Below, piece by piece: positions 44,481 to 57,495 of a DNA stretch of 64,000 bases. The notes under the pieces are model-generated. The model was not told where the DNA came from. It worked only from the letters and a program-made list of their open reading frames with translations, and made no database searches. Numbering within the stretch: position 1 is the stretch's first letter; each line of letters starts with the position of its first letter. The DNA is taken from assembly GCA_016946835.1 (NCBI GenBank), contig JACVTC010000085.1, forward strand, positions 62,001 to 126,000, in the 5' to 3' direction. A program made the position numbers and the translations under genes. Source of the DNA: Neocallimastix lanati (nom. inval.). Taxonomy: Eukaryota; Neocallimastigomycota; Neocallimastigomycetes; Neocallimastigales; Neocallimastigaceae.

Positions 44481-47400
44481 CAAGTATATAATAATGAAAA
44501 AATATTTCTTTTACAATTAATACTAACACATTACCATTTAATTTTAAATTTAAAAATTTTATTTCAATTTTCAAAATTTCAAAAAAAGAAAATATATTAA
44601 TATTTATTCTTTTTCAAAAAATTAAAGTTTTATGTAATTGAACCTTTAGTTTCATTATTTTGTTTTCATTAATTGTTTAATAAAAATACTTATTTTGTTT
44701 ATCTATTAATAAATATAAATTATTACTAATATCCTTCAACACATTTTATCTATTTTGATTAAAATAATTAAATTATTTATATCATTATTCTCAATAATAA
44801 CTATAACATAATCATAATATCTCCTATTTTACATTATTTTTTATTACAACTATTACCTTTATATTTAATCATATATAAATTAAAAAAGTTCATTATCATG
44901 AATTTTGCTATAATTTTAAATCATCATTTTTACTAATTAATGAATTAAATTTTATATTGTTTCTAATTATTCAAATAAATTATATCAATACCTATTTAAA
45001 TATTTTCATAAAAACATTAATTTCTATCATTATTGAAATTTACTTTTTGATATATTTAGTACATTATTTTAAAATATTGAATTTTATTCTTAAATTTTTT
45101 TTTTTCATTGAATTATTAATATATTAATTTTACTATTTAATTTTATATAAAATAATAATTAAATTTGAATATTGATTATTAAATAAACGACGTTCTAAAC
45201 CAAATCAGTTGTTAATTATTGTTTATAAATAAAAGAAACGAATGATTGATAAATATGATGAAAATACTATATTTAATTAAGTAATGATTGAAAAATTATA
45301 AAACGATTATGAAAATATCAATAATAAACCAAACACCACCTCTACTAAACATATTTAAAAATTAAAATAAAATCATAATATTATGAAATAAAATGATAAC
45401 GCCATGAATTTTAATAAATTATTATAAATTCAAACTTTTGAAAGAATAAAATGCAATTTAAAAGTAATTTTAATATATAATCAATTAAATATTAAAATGA
45501 CATAATTTATATATTTATATAAAACAACCAAAAGGTAATATCATTAATGAAATATTGCAAGATAATCGAATCATTATTTTAGACAGACCAAAATGAGTAG
45601 AGCTAATGTAGAAAGATACTTTGAATGAATTTTTAATAGATATGATTATTTGGTATATATAAGTAAACTTTATATATATTGGTATATAATAAATATAATA
45701 AAATGGTTTCTTTGGTGTAAATTATTTATTGAAAATACTGAAATTCTAAAATTAAAAAATTTATTAAAAAATAAAATTAATATATAGGTTATATACATTT
45801 AATAATTAGTATTATGTTCATTAAATACAATGAATATTTATTTTATTAAAAGAAATATTTTAAAAACTAGACATACTCCATATTGGTTCAATTCATAATA
45901 TAAAATTATTATAAAATTTTTTAATTATACAAAATATTGACAAATTACAGATAACCTGTTATTTTAGAATTATATTAATTTATTAGATTTAATTAATGAT
46001 GTGTCTATTTTAAAACTAGTATTCATATTCAGGTTAAATCAAATTGATTTTAAAATTTATTCCTAAATTAAAAATTAATTTAAGACTTTTATTTAATATC
46101 AAAGACATTCAAAGTCATTATATTTTTAAATTTAATAATAATAATGAAAATACGACTTTCATATATCAAAATCTATAGTGATATTTTGAATGCCCTTGAC
46201 TATACAATTATTCAATCCAGTTAATAAACAAGTATGTTATTATCTTGTCATTTCAATTAATAAATATTGAAAAAAGTGAACATTTATAAAATTTTGGATT
46301 TACTAACAATATTCAAAAATAATTATATATCAATTAAAATGAGAAATTTTTCATATAATTATATTTATTACAAACATCTGTAATTCAATTATTTAGTACA
46401 TTAAATAAAAATACTAAAAAAAATTATAATGTTTAATCTAAATCTTTATTAATTAAATAAATAATAATTGATTAAAATAAATATTAATAATAAATTAATT
46501 CTAATAAAATACTAATTAAAATATATACATTAATATATATAAAAAAATGATAATTATGGTTTATAAAAATGTTTATTATAAGATTTTTATAATAAAAATG
46601 CTTTTTAATAAAATTTTAACAACTAAAAAACAAGATATATTAATATAATTAGGTATTAATTTGTAATGAAAGCAATAATTATTAATAAATATTATTTATA
46701 ATAATAATATGATATATTTATTATAATTTAATTTTATTATTAAATATGGATATTATTAATTATTATTAATTTATTCATTATAATATCTGAAAAAATCTTT
46801 TTTTAGTTTTATAAAAAGAGTATTAATAAAGAAAATATTACATTTTTAATAAATTATTGTTTTATATTTTATTGTAATAATTATAACCCAAATAAATTTG
46901 AATAATAGAATATTTTACAAATTAATAATCAATATACTATTTCTTATAAGTAGAATATTTAATTCATGATATTAAATATACAAATGATTTTTTACTGAAT
47001 ATTTTAGCATAGATATTTAAGATATTAATTATACAAATATAATTTAGAATTATATATTATATATTAAATTAATATTATTAATAGTTTAAAATTAAAATTT
47101 GTAAATTTATTATAAAAGTTTAAAAAATTCTTATCATATTATTTAAAATTATTATTTGTTATATATTAATATCTATAATTGAAAATATTATATTTATGCT
47201 AACAATTTGAATATTTAGTAATATATAATTCATTTTAATCTGAAATAACAATTCTATTTTTCCAAAATAGTTGTTATTTAAGATAAAAAAAATAATATAA
47301 TCAAAAGATATTTTATTCTATTACTTTAAATATATATTATTTTCAATTAATATAAGTAATTAGTTAAAATATTAATATAATTTAAAAAATTTAGTTTAAT

Positions 47401-48179
47401 TAATAAGTGTTTCTAATAATTTGTAAAATGATTATAAAAATTCAGTATTTATTAATCTATAAGTATAATCCAATCATAAATAAAATGTGTATGTATATAA
47501 TAATATACAATATAAATTATTGATAGTTACTACTGTAATTTTGGAAAATCTAAAATTTTAAATTTTCTTATTAATTAATAATAATTCAATCATAGTTTTA
47601 TTTTTAAGAGAAAATAGGAAACTTTCATATTATATTAAAATATATTATATTAGAAATAGAAATATTGGAATAAATGTTAAATAATTCTACTATAATGAAT
47701 CTTATTGAAATCATTAACAAATACTATTTCTAAAATTATTTGAATTAAAAGATAGTAATCTAATTTACTATATATAATTTAAATTTTAATACTATAGTAT
47801 TTAACTAGATATAATGTAGTTATTATTTCGAATTTTGAAGTTATTATAATATATCTTTGGTATATTCATGATGTTAAAATAAATTTTTTAATTCCTATGA
47901 TTAGCGTATCTTTAAATATTTATATTCACAAAATACATTTCAAAACAATATAATTTTTCTTAGATTTGTTTTTGATATTTTTTCTTTATATTTTATTTAT
48001 AATAAATAAAGTCATAAAAATAATAGAATTTTAATGATTAAATTAATACTTCAATAATTTATAATTCAAGAAATTAATATTAATATCGTTTTAAAATTAT
48101 TATATTAGCAATATGTTATAAGAATTATAAGACTAAATGATTAACACAAAATAGTAGAATACATTAAAGAACATAATTA
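44481..48179. other. long AT-rich stretch without identifiable features
   Basis: No open frame of 60 codons on either strand and no clear motif. Readings such as RHTPYWFNS (about 45,860) hint at decayed protein sequence but cannot be assigned. Confidence 0.6.
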
Positions 48180-48345
48180 ATTAAAATAATATAAATTCAA
48201 AGTTTATATTTCAGATAATTAGATTAAATTTACTACAAATTGTATAAATATTTAAAAAATACATTTTAATTATATTAAAATATAAAATTCATTCGATTTA
48301 TAATTTACCGAACTTTAAAAATTATTAAAAAGTATTAAAATGTTA
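48180..48345 (+). pseudogene. eroded integrase core
   Basis: The forward reading gives VYISDN-x-IKFTTNCINI, then FDL-x-FTEL-x-KLLKS. This fits the DNG-x-EF ... ER-x-N block of a retroelement integrase, with the key Gly/Glu changed. Only about 50 residues remain. Confidence 0.45.
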
Positions 48346-48786
48346 TAATAATTGGATTCCTTTTGGTAAAATAAAAATTGGAATAATCAAGGAAATCGAA
48401 ATTTAATTCAATTAAAAAATTAATTTTAATAAATCTTTTATTAATATTCAATTTCATATTATAGTTTTAAATTTTAAATACAGAAAACATGTTTCAAATT
48501 TTATTCATTATTATAATTGATATATTTCAATAAATTTAAAACTATATCAAAATGAATGCATTTCATAATTTGTTTTAATTGAACAAATTTTAAATTTTTT
48601 ATTGTGATAATTTCAAAATTATGTGATATAATTAAAGGATTCTTCAGTGAATACTTTAGTTTTAAAGATTATAATTTTACTTAAAAAATTATTACTATTA
48701 CAGAAAGTCTTTGTTGAAATTATAATTTACTGAAATTTTTCTTATCAAATATTAATAATATATTATAATTTTTAATATAAAATTTA

Positions 48787-49124
48787 TTATTAATGTTAAG
48801 GAAAATTTTGAATTAGACATTTAATTAAAATGAATAAAACAAAAAAGCAATTCTAAATATTAATTAAAATAAAACTCAAAGTGTATACTCTCTTTTTCAT
48901 TTATTAGTTTAAAGACTTTAATCATTAACATTATTAATTTTTTGGCTACTTCTTCTATCATTTTTATTATTCTGGAATATAAACAATTAAGGATTTATTA
49001 ATTGTTTATATTGAAAAAGAGAGTATACACTTTGAGTTTTATTTTAATTAATATTTAGAATTGCTTTTTTGTTTTATTCATTTTAATTAAATGTCTAATT
49101 CAAAATTTTCCTTAACATTAATAA
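48787..49124. repeat. perfect 113-bp inverted repeat
   Basis: Arms 48,787-48,899 and 49,012-49,124 are exact reverse complements over 113 bp, separated by 112 bp. The spacer has its own small inverted repeat, TATAAACAATTAA / TTAATTGTTTATA, around GGATTTA. No ORF. The perfect arms contrast with the eroded surroundings. Confidence 0.95.
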
Positions 49125-49959
49125 CTTATTTGCTTAAATTTTAAAATTTTTCATATTAATATTATTATTTAAATTATTAATTATAATTAATTTTAATATG
49201 TAATTAATATATTTATTATTATTATTATTGATAAAGATTTTTCCGTTGTTAATCATTAGATTTTCTATTAATAATGATGACAATTCATATATTACTTGGG
49301 ATTTGTACCTCTATTTTCAAGAACCATTATTATATTATTTGATTCCTTTGAAACTATTGAACTTTGAATTATAAGGATAATTTAGATAATAAATTCACAT
49401 ATTTCTAATAAATAGTCAGGTGTTGAAATCATAATTTTTAGATCTATTTATATTAAATATTATTTAATATCCATTGACATACCTTCATTTCATTATTTCT
49501 AAAATAAGTAAAATATATTTCTTATTTATTCTATAATTAATTTTAACTTTTGATTGGAAAGAAATGAATTACAAAAGAAAAAATAATCTTAAGAAATTTT
49601 TTTATAAGCCTTCATTAATCAAAAAGGACAAAATATTTCTTTTAATCCTTTACTAAAATTAGTTAACTACCTGTTAGAAAAATAGATAATTGTATAATTT
49701 ATTTGTTTATTAAATAACTGCTTAGATTTATATAAAATTGCTTATTTTCGACTAGGTATTATTTTAAATATCTCATCACACCTTAATTTTTATAAAATAC
49801 CTTGTAACCTTTCAATGAAATATTATGAAACTTTGTTTTTCACAAATGATTTTATTAAGTAGTCTTGAAAAACATCACGAAAATATTAAAAAATACATTT
49901 AGAATTATTTATAATAATTTATAATAAGACTAATTTTAATATTAAATTTTAAATTATAC

Positions 49960-50210
49960 TGTAATGGATATTGTTATAAAAAAATTCTAAAGTTAACTTT
50001 ATCATGCTACTTTTAATTCCTATAATATTTCAAAATCTCAAAAAATTATTAAATATGAAAAGAACTTTTTAATAATTATTCTTCAAGTATAAAGTTATTG
50101 TTAATCAATCAATTTAAAATTTTTACTGATTGTATGAATTTAGAATTTCTTCCTAAAATGCAATGTTTATTCAGAATGAAATATAGTGTGATTTTCTTTT
50201 AAGGTTTAGT
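49960..50210 (+). pseudogene. eroded gypsy RNase H
   Basis: Forward reading: NISKSQKIIKYEKNFLIIILQV (family ...SxxExxYxxxEKExLAI), then LLINQFKIFTDCMNLEFLPKMQCLFRMKYSVIFF (family FxIxTDHKNLxYL...RxxRW). The His of TDH is Cys. Stops are interspersed. Positions 49,125-49,959 upstream probably hold the eroded RT but no catalytic box was found. Confidence 0.55.
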
Positions 50211-51189
50211 TATGATAATAGTTTTGTGAATATAATTATTCACAAAATAATTATAGCTTTAATAAATACATAAATATTTAAAAATTAATTCTAATCTCCC
50301 AAAAATAAATTGAAATTGAAATTCTTTGAACAATAATCCTAAAATTATATCATGCTTAACATATTGCTTAACTTTAATTTATTATTATACCATCATATTT
50401 ACTTAATCAAAATGTTTATTAATATTCATTTATATATATAATAGAAATATTCAATCAATATTTCTCTATTGCTCAGTTTAATCTTTTATTCCATTAAATA
50501 GAAAATTAATAAAACTTTAATTAGAGAACATGAAAATTAATAATATTACATAAATTTATGAAAAAATTTAATTATAATTACTAAAAATATTAATTAAATC
50601 TTTAAAATTAAATAGTTTAATAAATTTCATATAATATTAAATACTTAAATATAATTACTACTTTATATAAAAATACAAAATATTCATTATAAATTAATTG
50701 AATTTAAAGAATATTAAATATTTAAATATAATTACTACTTTATATTAAAATATAAAATATTCATTATAAATTAATTGAATTTAAAGAATATAATTTTAAA
50801 ATTAATATATTTAAAGTATTATTGCCTTTGAAAATTATGTTGAAGTCTTAAGTAAAACTTAATATTGGTTAATAATTTTATTATATATTATGAAAATATT
50901 TATTAATATTTAATTAATAATCAATTATAAATTACGATAATAATTATTTATTATGATATTATTTACATATATAATCTTTAATATTACTAATGCATTGATG
51001 CGTATTAAGAGAATATAAAATTTTTTAATAAATAAACCATAATTTTATGTATTATAATACCATTACAAAAATAATAATTCTCGAAAAGAACTTAGAAAAT
51101 TATTTAATATTAAATAAGATTCATTTAGGGAATATATTACAGCTTTTGTTGTACAAAATTATAATTTAAAATAATTTTTTACAAATAAA

Positions 51190-51500
51190 ACTTGCTGAAT
51201 TTATTTTTCAATGTGAAATTAACTGAACATATGAGGACATTAAGCTAAGATTAAATAAATTTTTAATTTCAAGATTAACTGGTAGAACAAGAAAATTAAG
51301 TGCAATTAATTAAAACCATATAACACATTGAAAAATCTTTCTTATGAATTTTAAGTATAAATTTTTCAGATTCCAATATGCCACGATATAAGGTATAACA
51401 GCTGATTTCATAATTAGATTCATCCACTTTGCCTCCAGAATTGAATAGCCTTATAATGTATTAATTGATTTAATACAAGAGACCTTTTCATTGAACTACT
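51190..51500 (+). pseudogene. eroded gypsy gag capsid domain
   Basis: Forward reading: LRLNKFLISRLTGRTRKLSAIN, FLMNFKYKFFRFQYAT, then TADFIIRFIHFASRIE and YNVLIDLIQETFSL. The L-x-G-x-x-x-x and F-x-x-x-F ... I-x-RF-x-x-A-x-RIE pattern is that of a retrotransposon gag. Stops interrupt. Confidence 0.45.
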
Positions 51501-51739
51501 AAAAGAATATGAAATAAATAACCATTTCAAAAAAAATACCATAGGTTTTTGTAAATTATTGAATTAAATAAGTATATTTTCTGAAAATGAAAATCTAAAA
51601 AGAAATAATCTTCTAGAAAATAAAACATTTTCAAATATTTTAATAATAAAAGAATAACTAAAATATTTGAAAGTTTTAAAAACTTTTTAATACAATAAAA
51701 CATATAAATCTACAAAAATGATAATTAAAAAAGAAAAAT

Positions 51740-52010
51740 TGATGTTCATAGTAGATAAAGAAACCTTCCTGAAACCTGTTAACAGAATACTAGTGTCTTT
51801 CGACTTGTAAAAGATTTCTCAGGACAGCAATAGTACTGAAAAGAACTATTTGTTTACTTTAAGTGGAGTCCCAATATGATGGGACAGTAAAGACAGTACT
51901 CTCATAGAGGACTAGTTATGTAAGGAAAAGTGTCCTTTAGGTAGTTTAAGGGAAGAATACATAATTGGAATGTGTATGTATGCTGATAGGGTGATAGGGA
52001 CACAAAATAT
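51740..52010 (+). pseudogene. eroded copia RNase H and GC-richer tail
   Basis: LMFIVDKETFLKPVNRILVSFD and NYLFTLSGVPI-stop-WDSK correspond to the GYIFLFGKSPISWKS block of C2 RNase H. The patch is GC-richer than its flanks. The element continues undefined to 52,010. Confidence 0.45.
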
Positions 52011-52669
52011 TATATCATACAATATAAATATTGTTTGATATAATATAATATGAATGAATGATAAAGAGTATGGTAAGCATGACTGATTAATAAACTATTA
52101 ATGATATGTGATTGTAAGACATAATAAATATAAAGTTGACTCAAAATAAATTAGTAGATCATTAATATGATATATTGAAATATAATTGTTATAAGGTTTG
52201 ATATGATATAATGTTGATTATATGTATTGATTTGATTTATGTATAATAATGACAAAATTTAATATAATTAATATATAATTATCTTATTATATATGATTAT
52301 GTAATATATTTTAGTAATTATTATAATTTAATTGATATTAGATGAAGATATGATGTAATATTTCGATGAGGTATTATGCTAACACACACATAACATGATT
52401 TTATAATGTTAATAACGCCGTCGAACCATACAAAACATAATATACATGACTAGTGTGGATCTTAACTATTTTAAAATAATAATTAAATATTTAGTAAAAT
52501 ATTATAAAAAGTTAATATAACTTAAAAAATTTTTGTAATAATATAATAAAAATATAATAAAAATATTATAAATAATTTTACATATTTATATAACATAAAA
52601 TTTATGTTATAAATTTTATGTTTACATTAATATTATGTATTTTATAGAATTTTTGATATTACATAAATT
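52011..52669. other. AT-rich stretch with strong G over C bias
   Basis: No gene. The forward strand has many G but few C (about 52,020-52,380), with repeated GATATAAT-like words. Confidence 0.5.
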
Positions 52670-52961
52670 ATAGTATAGTATATTTAATAATAATTATTAA
52701 ATATTAAATTTATATCTTTCTATTAATAATAATTTAAAGAATAATTACTTATTATTTTATTCATATATTTATTCATATATTTCATTTATTATTATATATA
52801 TTAAGTTAAATAATTATTTTATACTTTTATATTGTAATACCAGGATATTTTGAAAGATTTTGTAAAACATAATTTGTAGCTTATTGTAAAGTTTTAATAT
52901 CTAAATCTCGAATTTTTTAAATTATATAAAACTTAAATATTTTTATTTATCTTAAAGTTTA
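52670..52961 (+). repeat. LTR fragment, copia C1 type
   Basis: GTATATTTAATAATAATTAT and the following block match the start of C1-type LTRs (529, 7,415, 11,715). Confidence 0.65.
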
Positions 52962-53536
52962 TATTAAATATACCTAATTCTATATATTAAAATATAATAA
53001 AATAGTTATAATTACTTATATAATCATAATTATTAAAAGGAAGTTGATTTGGTTATTTTCTTGAATAAGAAAATATTAATATTAATAAAAAAAAATATTA
53101 ATAAATATTAATTGCACATAAAAGTCCCGAATATCAAAAATTGGTGGTGATATCGAGGATGTAGTATAGGTATATAAATCAAAAAGAATTTAGTTTTGAA
53201 TTTATAATTTTTTGTAATAATGATGTATATTTATAATTATAGTCGATTAATAATTAATAATATATTATTTATAAAACGTAAAATATTTTATTAATATTGC
53301 TTTTTTTCTAAAGGAATATGCAATAAACACAACTGGGAATTTGAACCAGGATAAAAACGAACAAGTCTTTAATTATATTTTAAAAGATAGATATAGTATA
53401 TTAATCAAATAAAAAAAAAGAAAAAAAGAAAATATATAATTTTAGTGTTAGTGTTAATAGTATTAATAATAAAGTAATAAAATATGTTAGATTTGTAATA
53501 GAGAATATTATTTTAGAATATAAATTTAATATTTTG
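52962..53536 (+). repeat. 575-bp tandem duplication, copy 1
   Basis: Begins TATTAAATATACCTAATTC. Nearly identical to copy 2 (for example AAAAGGAAG here, AAAAGAAAG there). Contains the C1 LTR word GCACATAAAAGTCCC and, on the reverse strand, a B-box-like GGTTCAAATTCC (in the block GGGAATTTGAACCAGG). Confidence 0.95.
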
Positions 53537-54111
53537 TATTAAATATACCTAATTCTATATATTAAAATATAATAAAATAGTTATAATTACTTATATAATC
53601 ATAATTATTAAAAGAAAGTTGATTTGGTTATTTTCTTGAATAAGAAAATATTAATATTAATAAAAAAAAATATTAATAAATATTAATTGCACATAAAAGT
53701 CCCGAATATCAAAAATTGGTGGTGATATCGAGGATGTAGTATAGGTATATAAATCAAAAAGAATTTAGTTTTGAATTTATAATTTTTTGTAATAATGATG
53801 TATATTTATAATTATAGTCGATTAATAATTAATAATATATTATTTATAAAACGTAAAATATTTTATTAATATTGCTTTTTTTCTAAAGGAATATGCAATA
53901 AACACAACTGGGAATTTGAACCAGGATAAAAACGAACAAGTCTTTAATTATATTTTAAAAGATAGATATAGTATATTAATCAAATAAAAAAAAAGAAAAA
54001 AAGAAAATATATAATTTTAGTGTTAGTGTTAATAGTATTAATAATAAAGTAATAAAATATGTTAGATTTGTAATAGAGAATATTATTTTAGAATATAAAT
54101 TTAATATTTTG
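53537..54111 (+). repeat. 575-bp tandem duplication, copy 2
   Basis: Directly abuts copy 1, same length. It is followed by the leader of G2. Confidence 0.95.
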
Positions 54112-54189
54112 TATTATTGAAATTAAAATAAAATTTGTTATTATTACTAAAAAAAAAAATTAATTTTTCTTTTTGAGTAATAATAATGA

Positions 54190-54943
54190 TAGTACTAGTA
54201 GTAGTAATAACAGTAGTATTATTAGCACTATGTCTGATGTGGATAATATAGACCTTTCCAAGGATAGGTGGTCCTCGCAGAGACTCGGAGATCTGGACGT
54301 TACGAATTGAGGCATGGCTCAAAAGAAAATAAATAACTAACGAAGAAGATAAGTTTAGTTATATTATCTCCTTCTCAGAAGATTTTCTCGTAAGAATTCT
54401 AAAAATGAAAGAAAATGAATTAGGTAAAACTCCCATATTAGGTGAATGTGTTGAAGTCCTTAAAAAGAACTAATGGTAAGGGAATAAAAATGAAGATAAA
54501 CTCAGACAGTTCAAACGTATGACTAAACTGTCTACGGCTTTAATACAAGGTATTTGAATTTGTATTATTCATTAGAAAATGAAGATAGAACTTCCATTTC
54601 TTTAATTAACTATAAGAATGCTCTTAGATCATGGCAACAAATATATGAGAAGATAGCAATGGAAGAATATGAATCATTAAAAGATGGCTGTAGTCAAGCT
54701 AAAAATTATGATAACATTCTAAAAGAATCTTATTTTTATAATAACAGTAGTAGAAAGGAAAGAATATATTTCAATAATTATAATATTATCAACAATAATA
54801 ATGTTAATGACAGTGTAGATGATTTGGTAAACAAGATAGAAAATCTACTATTTAAATCATGTTATATTTGTAGAAATCCAGGTAGGGAGTTAGCATGTTT
54901 ACAAAAGGATCCTAATTTTATTAATTATATACAAAAAAACTAA
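54190..54943 (+). pseudogene. gag: gypsy G2 gag
   Basis: Collinear with G1 gag: Ser-rich start, SKDRWSSQRLGDLD in a shifted frame, then the same downstream block (KMKENELGKTPILGECVEVL). From 54,554 it is open for 129 codons: LYYSLENEDRTSISLINYKNALRSWQQIYEKI ... and a degraded knuckle CYICRNPGRELAC (His replaced by Arg, one residue lost). Non-functional. Confidence 0.85.
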
Positions 54944-56300
54944 ATAACGAAAGAAGGCTAACTTCCTGTAACCAAAATGCCATTCTATCTACAATTACAA
55001 CAGTATCTTGGGTTAATACTTATGATGATATTATCGATGTTGCTAAACGTAGTAGAGATGAAAAATATGCATCTTTATTACCCAAAGAAAAACGAATACT
55101 TAATAATATAATTTGATAAATAATTATAATATACCTAATTATTCTAATTATAACAATAACTTTAATAATAATAACAATGAAATTAGTGATGAAACTAAAG
55201 ATAATAACTATATATTGATATGAGACCTAATTTAAGAAATAGTAAAAAATCAAAACCACATTCCTTAAGTAATTCAATGAGTACTAATTATAATAGTAAT
55301 AATACTAATAGTAATAATACTAATAATAATAATAATTATAGTAACAATATTAAAGAAAGTAATGACAATAATGAATTGAACAAGAATGATTATAATAATG
55401 AATACTATGAATTAAGGAATAAAAAAATTTTAAAACTAAATTCAAAAATAAATTCACGGAGTAATTCAAAAATTAGTAATAATGATAATAATATGAATAT
55501 GAATAGTAGTCATACTAATCAGAGATACATTACAAATGATAGGATGAAAGATAATAGGGAACATCATGATGATAAAATAATAGAAGATATAGAAAATATA
55601 AATATTAATAATAAAAAGAACAGTAATAATAATAATTTAGAACCGAATATTAATAATAATAATAATACGGATTCTCAGATCAAAAATAATATATATAATA
55701 TTAATAAATTTAAAGATAATAATAATGAGGATAACAATAATAACCATAAACAAAATGAAGATTTAGTAATGCTTCATAATAAAAGAAAAGGTAAAACACG
55801 GGTGGAACAAATTATAAAATTAATAGACTGTGTAAAAAAATATGATACTTTAGAAGAATTAAAAAACCCACCGGACCACATTTCGATAGCCAAACTACTA
55901 GTTTAAATATAAGAACAGATGTTACCAAAAGTTTCAGGAAGAATAAAATAGAGAATAAAGTTATAGGAGTAACTGAAACTTATGAAAATCTTGAAAATAT
56001 AGAAATTGTAAATACCCCCTTTCATGAATATAATTCACAAAAGGTACAAGAACACGAAGTAGTAGTAGTTCGTGGTTCTGTGCAAAGTAAAACTGCTGCT
56101 GTATTAAATTGATAGATGTGGTAACGTGAATTTAGTAATGCCTTCATTTTTAAATAACAATTTAGAAAGCTATAAAATTGTTGGGTCTATTACTTGTTGT
56201 GTATATCAGGCCCTATCTGATACGGAAGAATAAGATTAAGTTTATTTAGAAGTGGACATTGGAAAAATATAAGTTAGATCAAAATATGGAATTTCTGAAA
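54944..56300 (+). pseudogene. gypsy G2 Asn-rich linker and protease relic
   Basis: AKRSRDEKYASLLPKEKR as in G1, then a 228-codon open Asn-rich segment (55,220-55,906). It is followed by VVVRGSVQSKTAAVLN-like protease text in which the active-site region is broken by a stop (AAVLN-stop near 56,112) where G1 reads LIDGGS. Coding decays to 56,300. Confidence 0.75.
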
Positions 56301-57495
56301 AAGAAAATTCCTTCTATGACATAATTAAAGGATTAAAGATACAGCACTACTACAGAATGATTGTTAATACTGTAGATAGATGTTTAACTATTAAAAATGA
56401 AAATAATATATTGTAACCCATTGTACTATTAGAAGATAAACCTTTCATTCTCCTGCTTTACTATGTTATCTATTTGAAAATAATATTTTTATTTCCGCTA
56501 ATGCATTATTTTGTCAAATAATATTATTAAATAGTAAATATGATAATACATGTGAAAATATGAATATAATGATAAAAATAAAAATAAAGATCAAATTAAA
56601 AACTATATCATTGATGAGCTAGTAGTTAATGTTGATGTTAAAGATAATAAATTTAAAAAGAATTTAAAAAATTATTAAATAAATATGGTGATGTGGTAGT
56701 GATATTGAGTGATGACTTAAACAATACCAGTTATTACCACATCGTATAGAACTAATAGAGGGAGGTAAACCTATTAAGCAAAAAGGCTTATAGGATTTCT
56801 AGATTTCAATTACAAGCAATAAAAGAATTAAAAAAGTTCATTATTAAAGATCTAATCTCACCATCACATTCTCCCTGGTCTTCTCCAGTCGTCTTGGTAC
56901 CAAAGAAAAATGGCCAATGGCGATTATATATTGACTATTGTAAAGTAAATCAAATTACAAAAAAAGATGCATATGCTCCTCTATATAAATTATTAAAGAA
57001 GAATGTTCCTTTTAAATGGACTTCAAAACAAGTCGGAAAGTTCTTATAAATTAATTTCATTAACTAATGCTCCTATTCTTTGCTATCCTAGATATAATAT
57101 ACAGTTCATTATTTGTTTTGATGATAGTTTTACGAGTACTGGTGATGTATTATTAAAATTGTGGTGAAGACAAATTAGTACATCCAATATGTTTTGTTAG
57201 TCGAACCTTAAAATGAGCAGAGCATAATTATTCCATTACAGAATTAGAGGGCACTACTGTTCATTATTTGTTAGTCAATATAAATAATATATACTAGGTA
57301 ACCCATATAAAACCATTTTATATACAGATCACCAGCCTTTGGTTCCTATTTTTCAAAAGAATGAACCTACTACTAGAAAACATGCAAGATGGTGTAGTCT
57401 TTTCAGACACCTACAAGTTGATGTTATTTATCAGCCAGGAAAAGCAAATGTGATAGCTGATGTACTTTCACTTATAAAACGAATGGAAAATGTCA
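56301..57495 (+). pseudogene. pol: gypsy G2 RT/RNase H with RT core deleted
   Basis: The pre-RT region and PSHSPWSSPVVLVPKKNGQWR are present up to KKDAYA, then sequence jumps at about 56,972 to LYKLLKKNVPFKWTSKQ, which in G1 lies about 555 bp further on. The junction is in frame and removes MPFGLTN and YLDDII. RNase H follows with ILCYPRYN, ILYTDHQPLVPIF, and YQPGKANVIADVLS in open frame from 57,339. It ends near 57,495 against the reverse copia C4. Confidence 0.85.
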
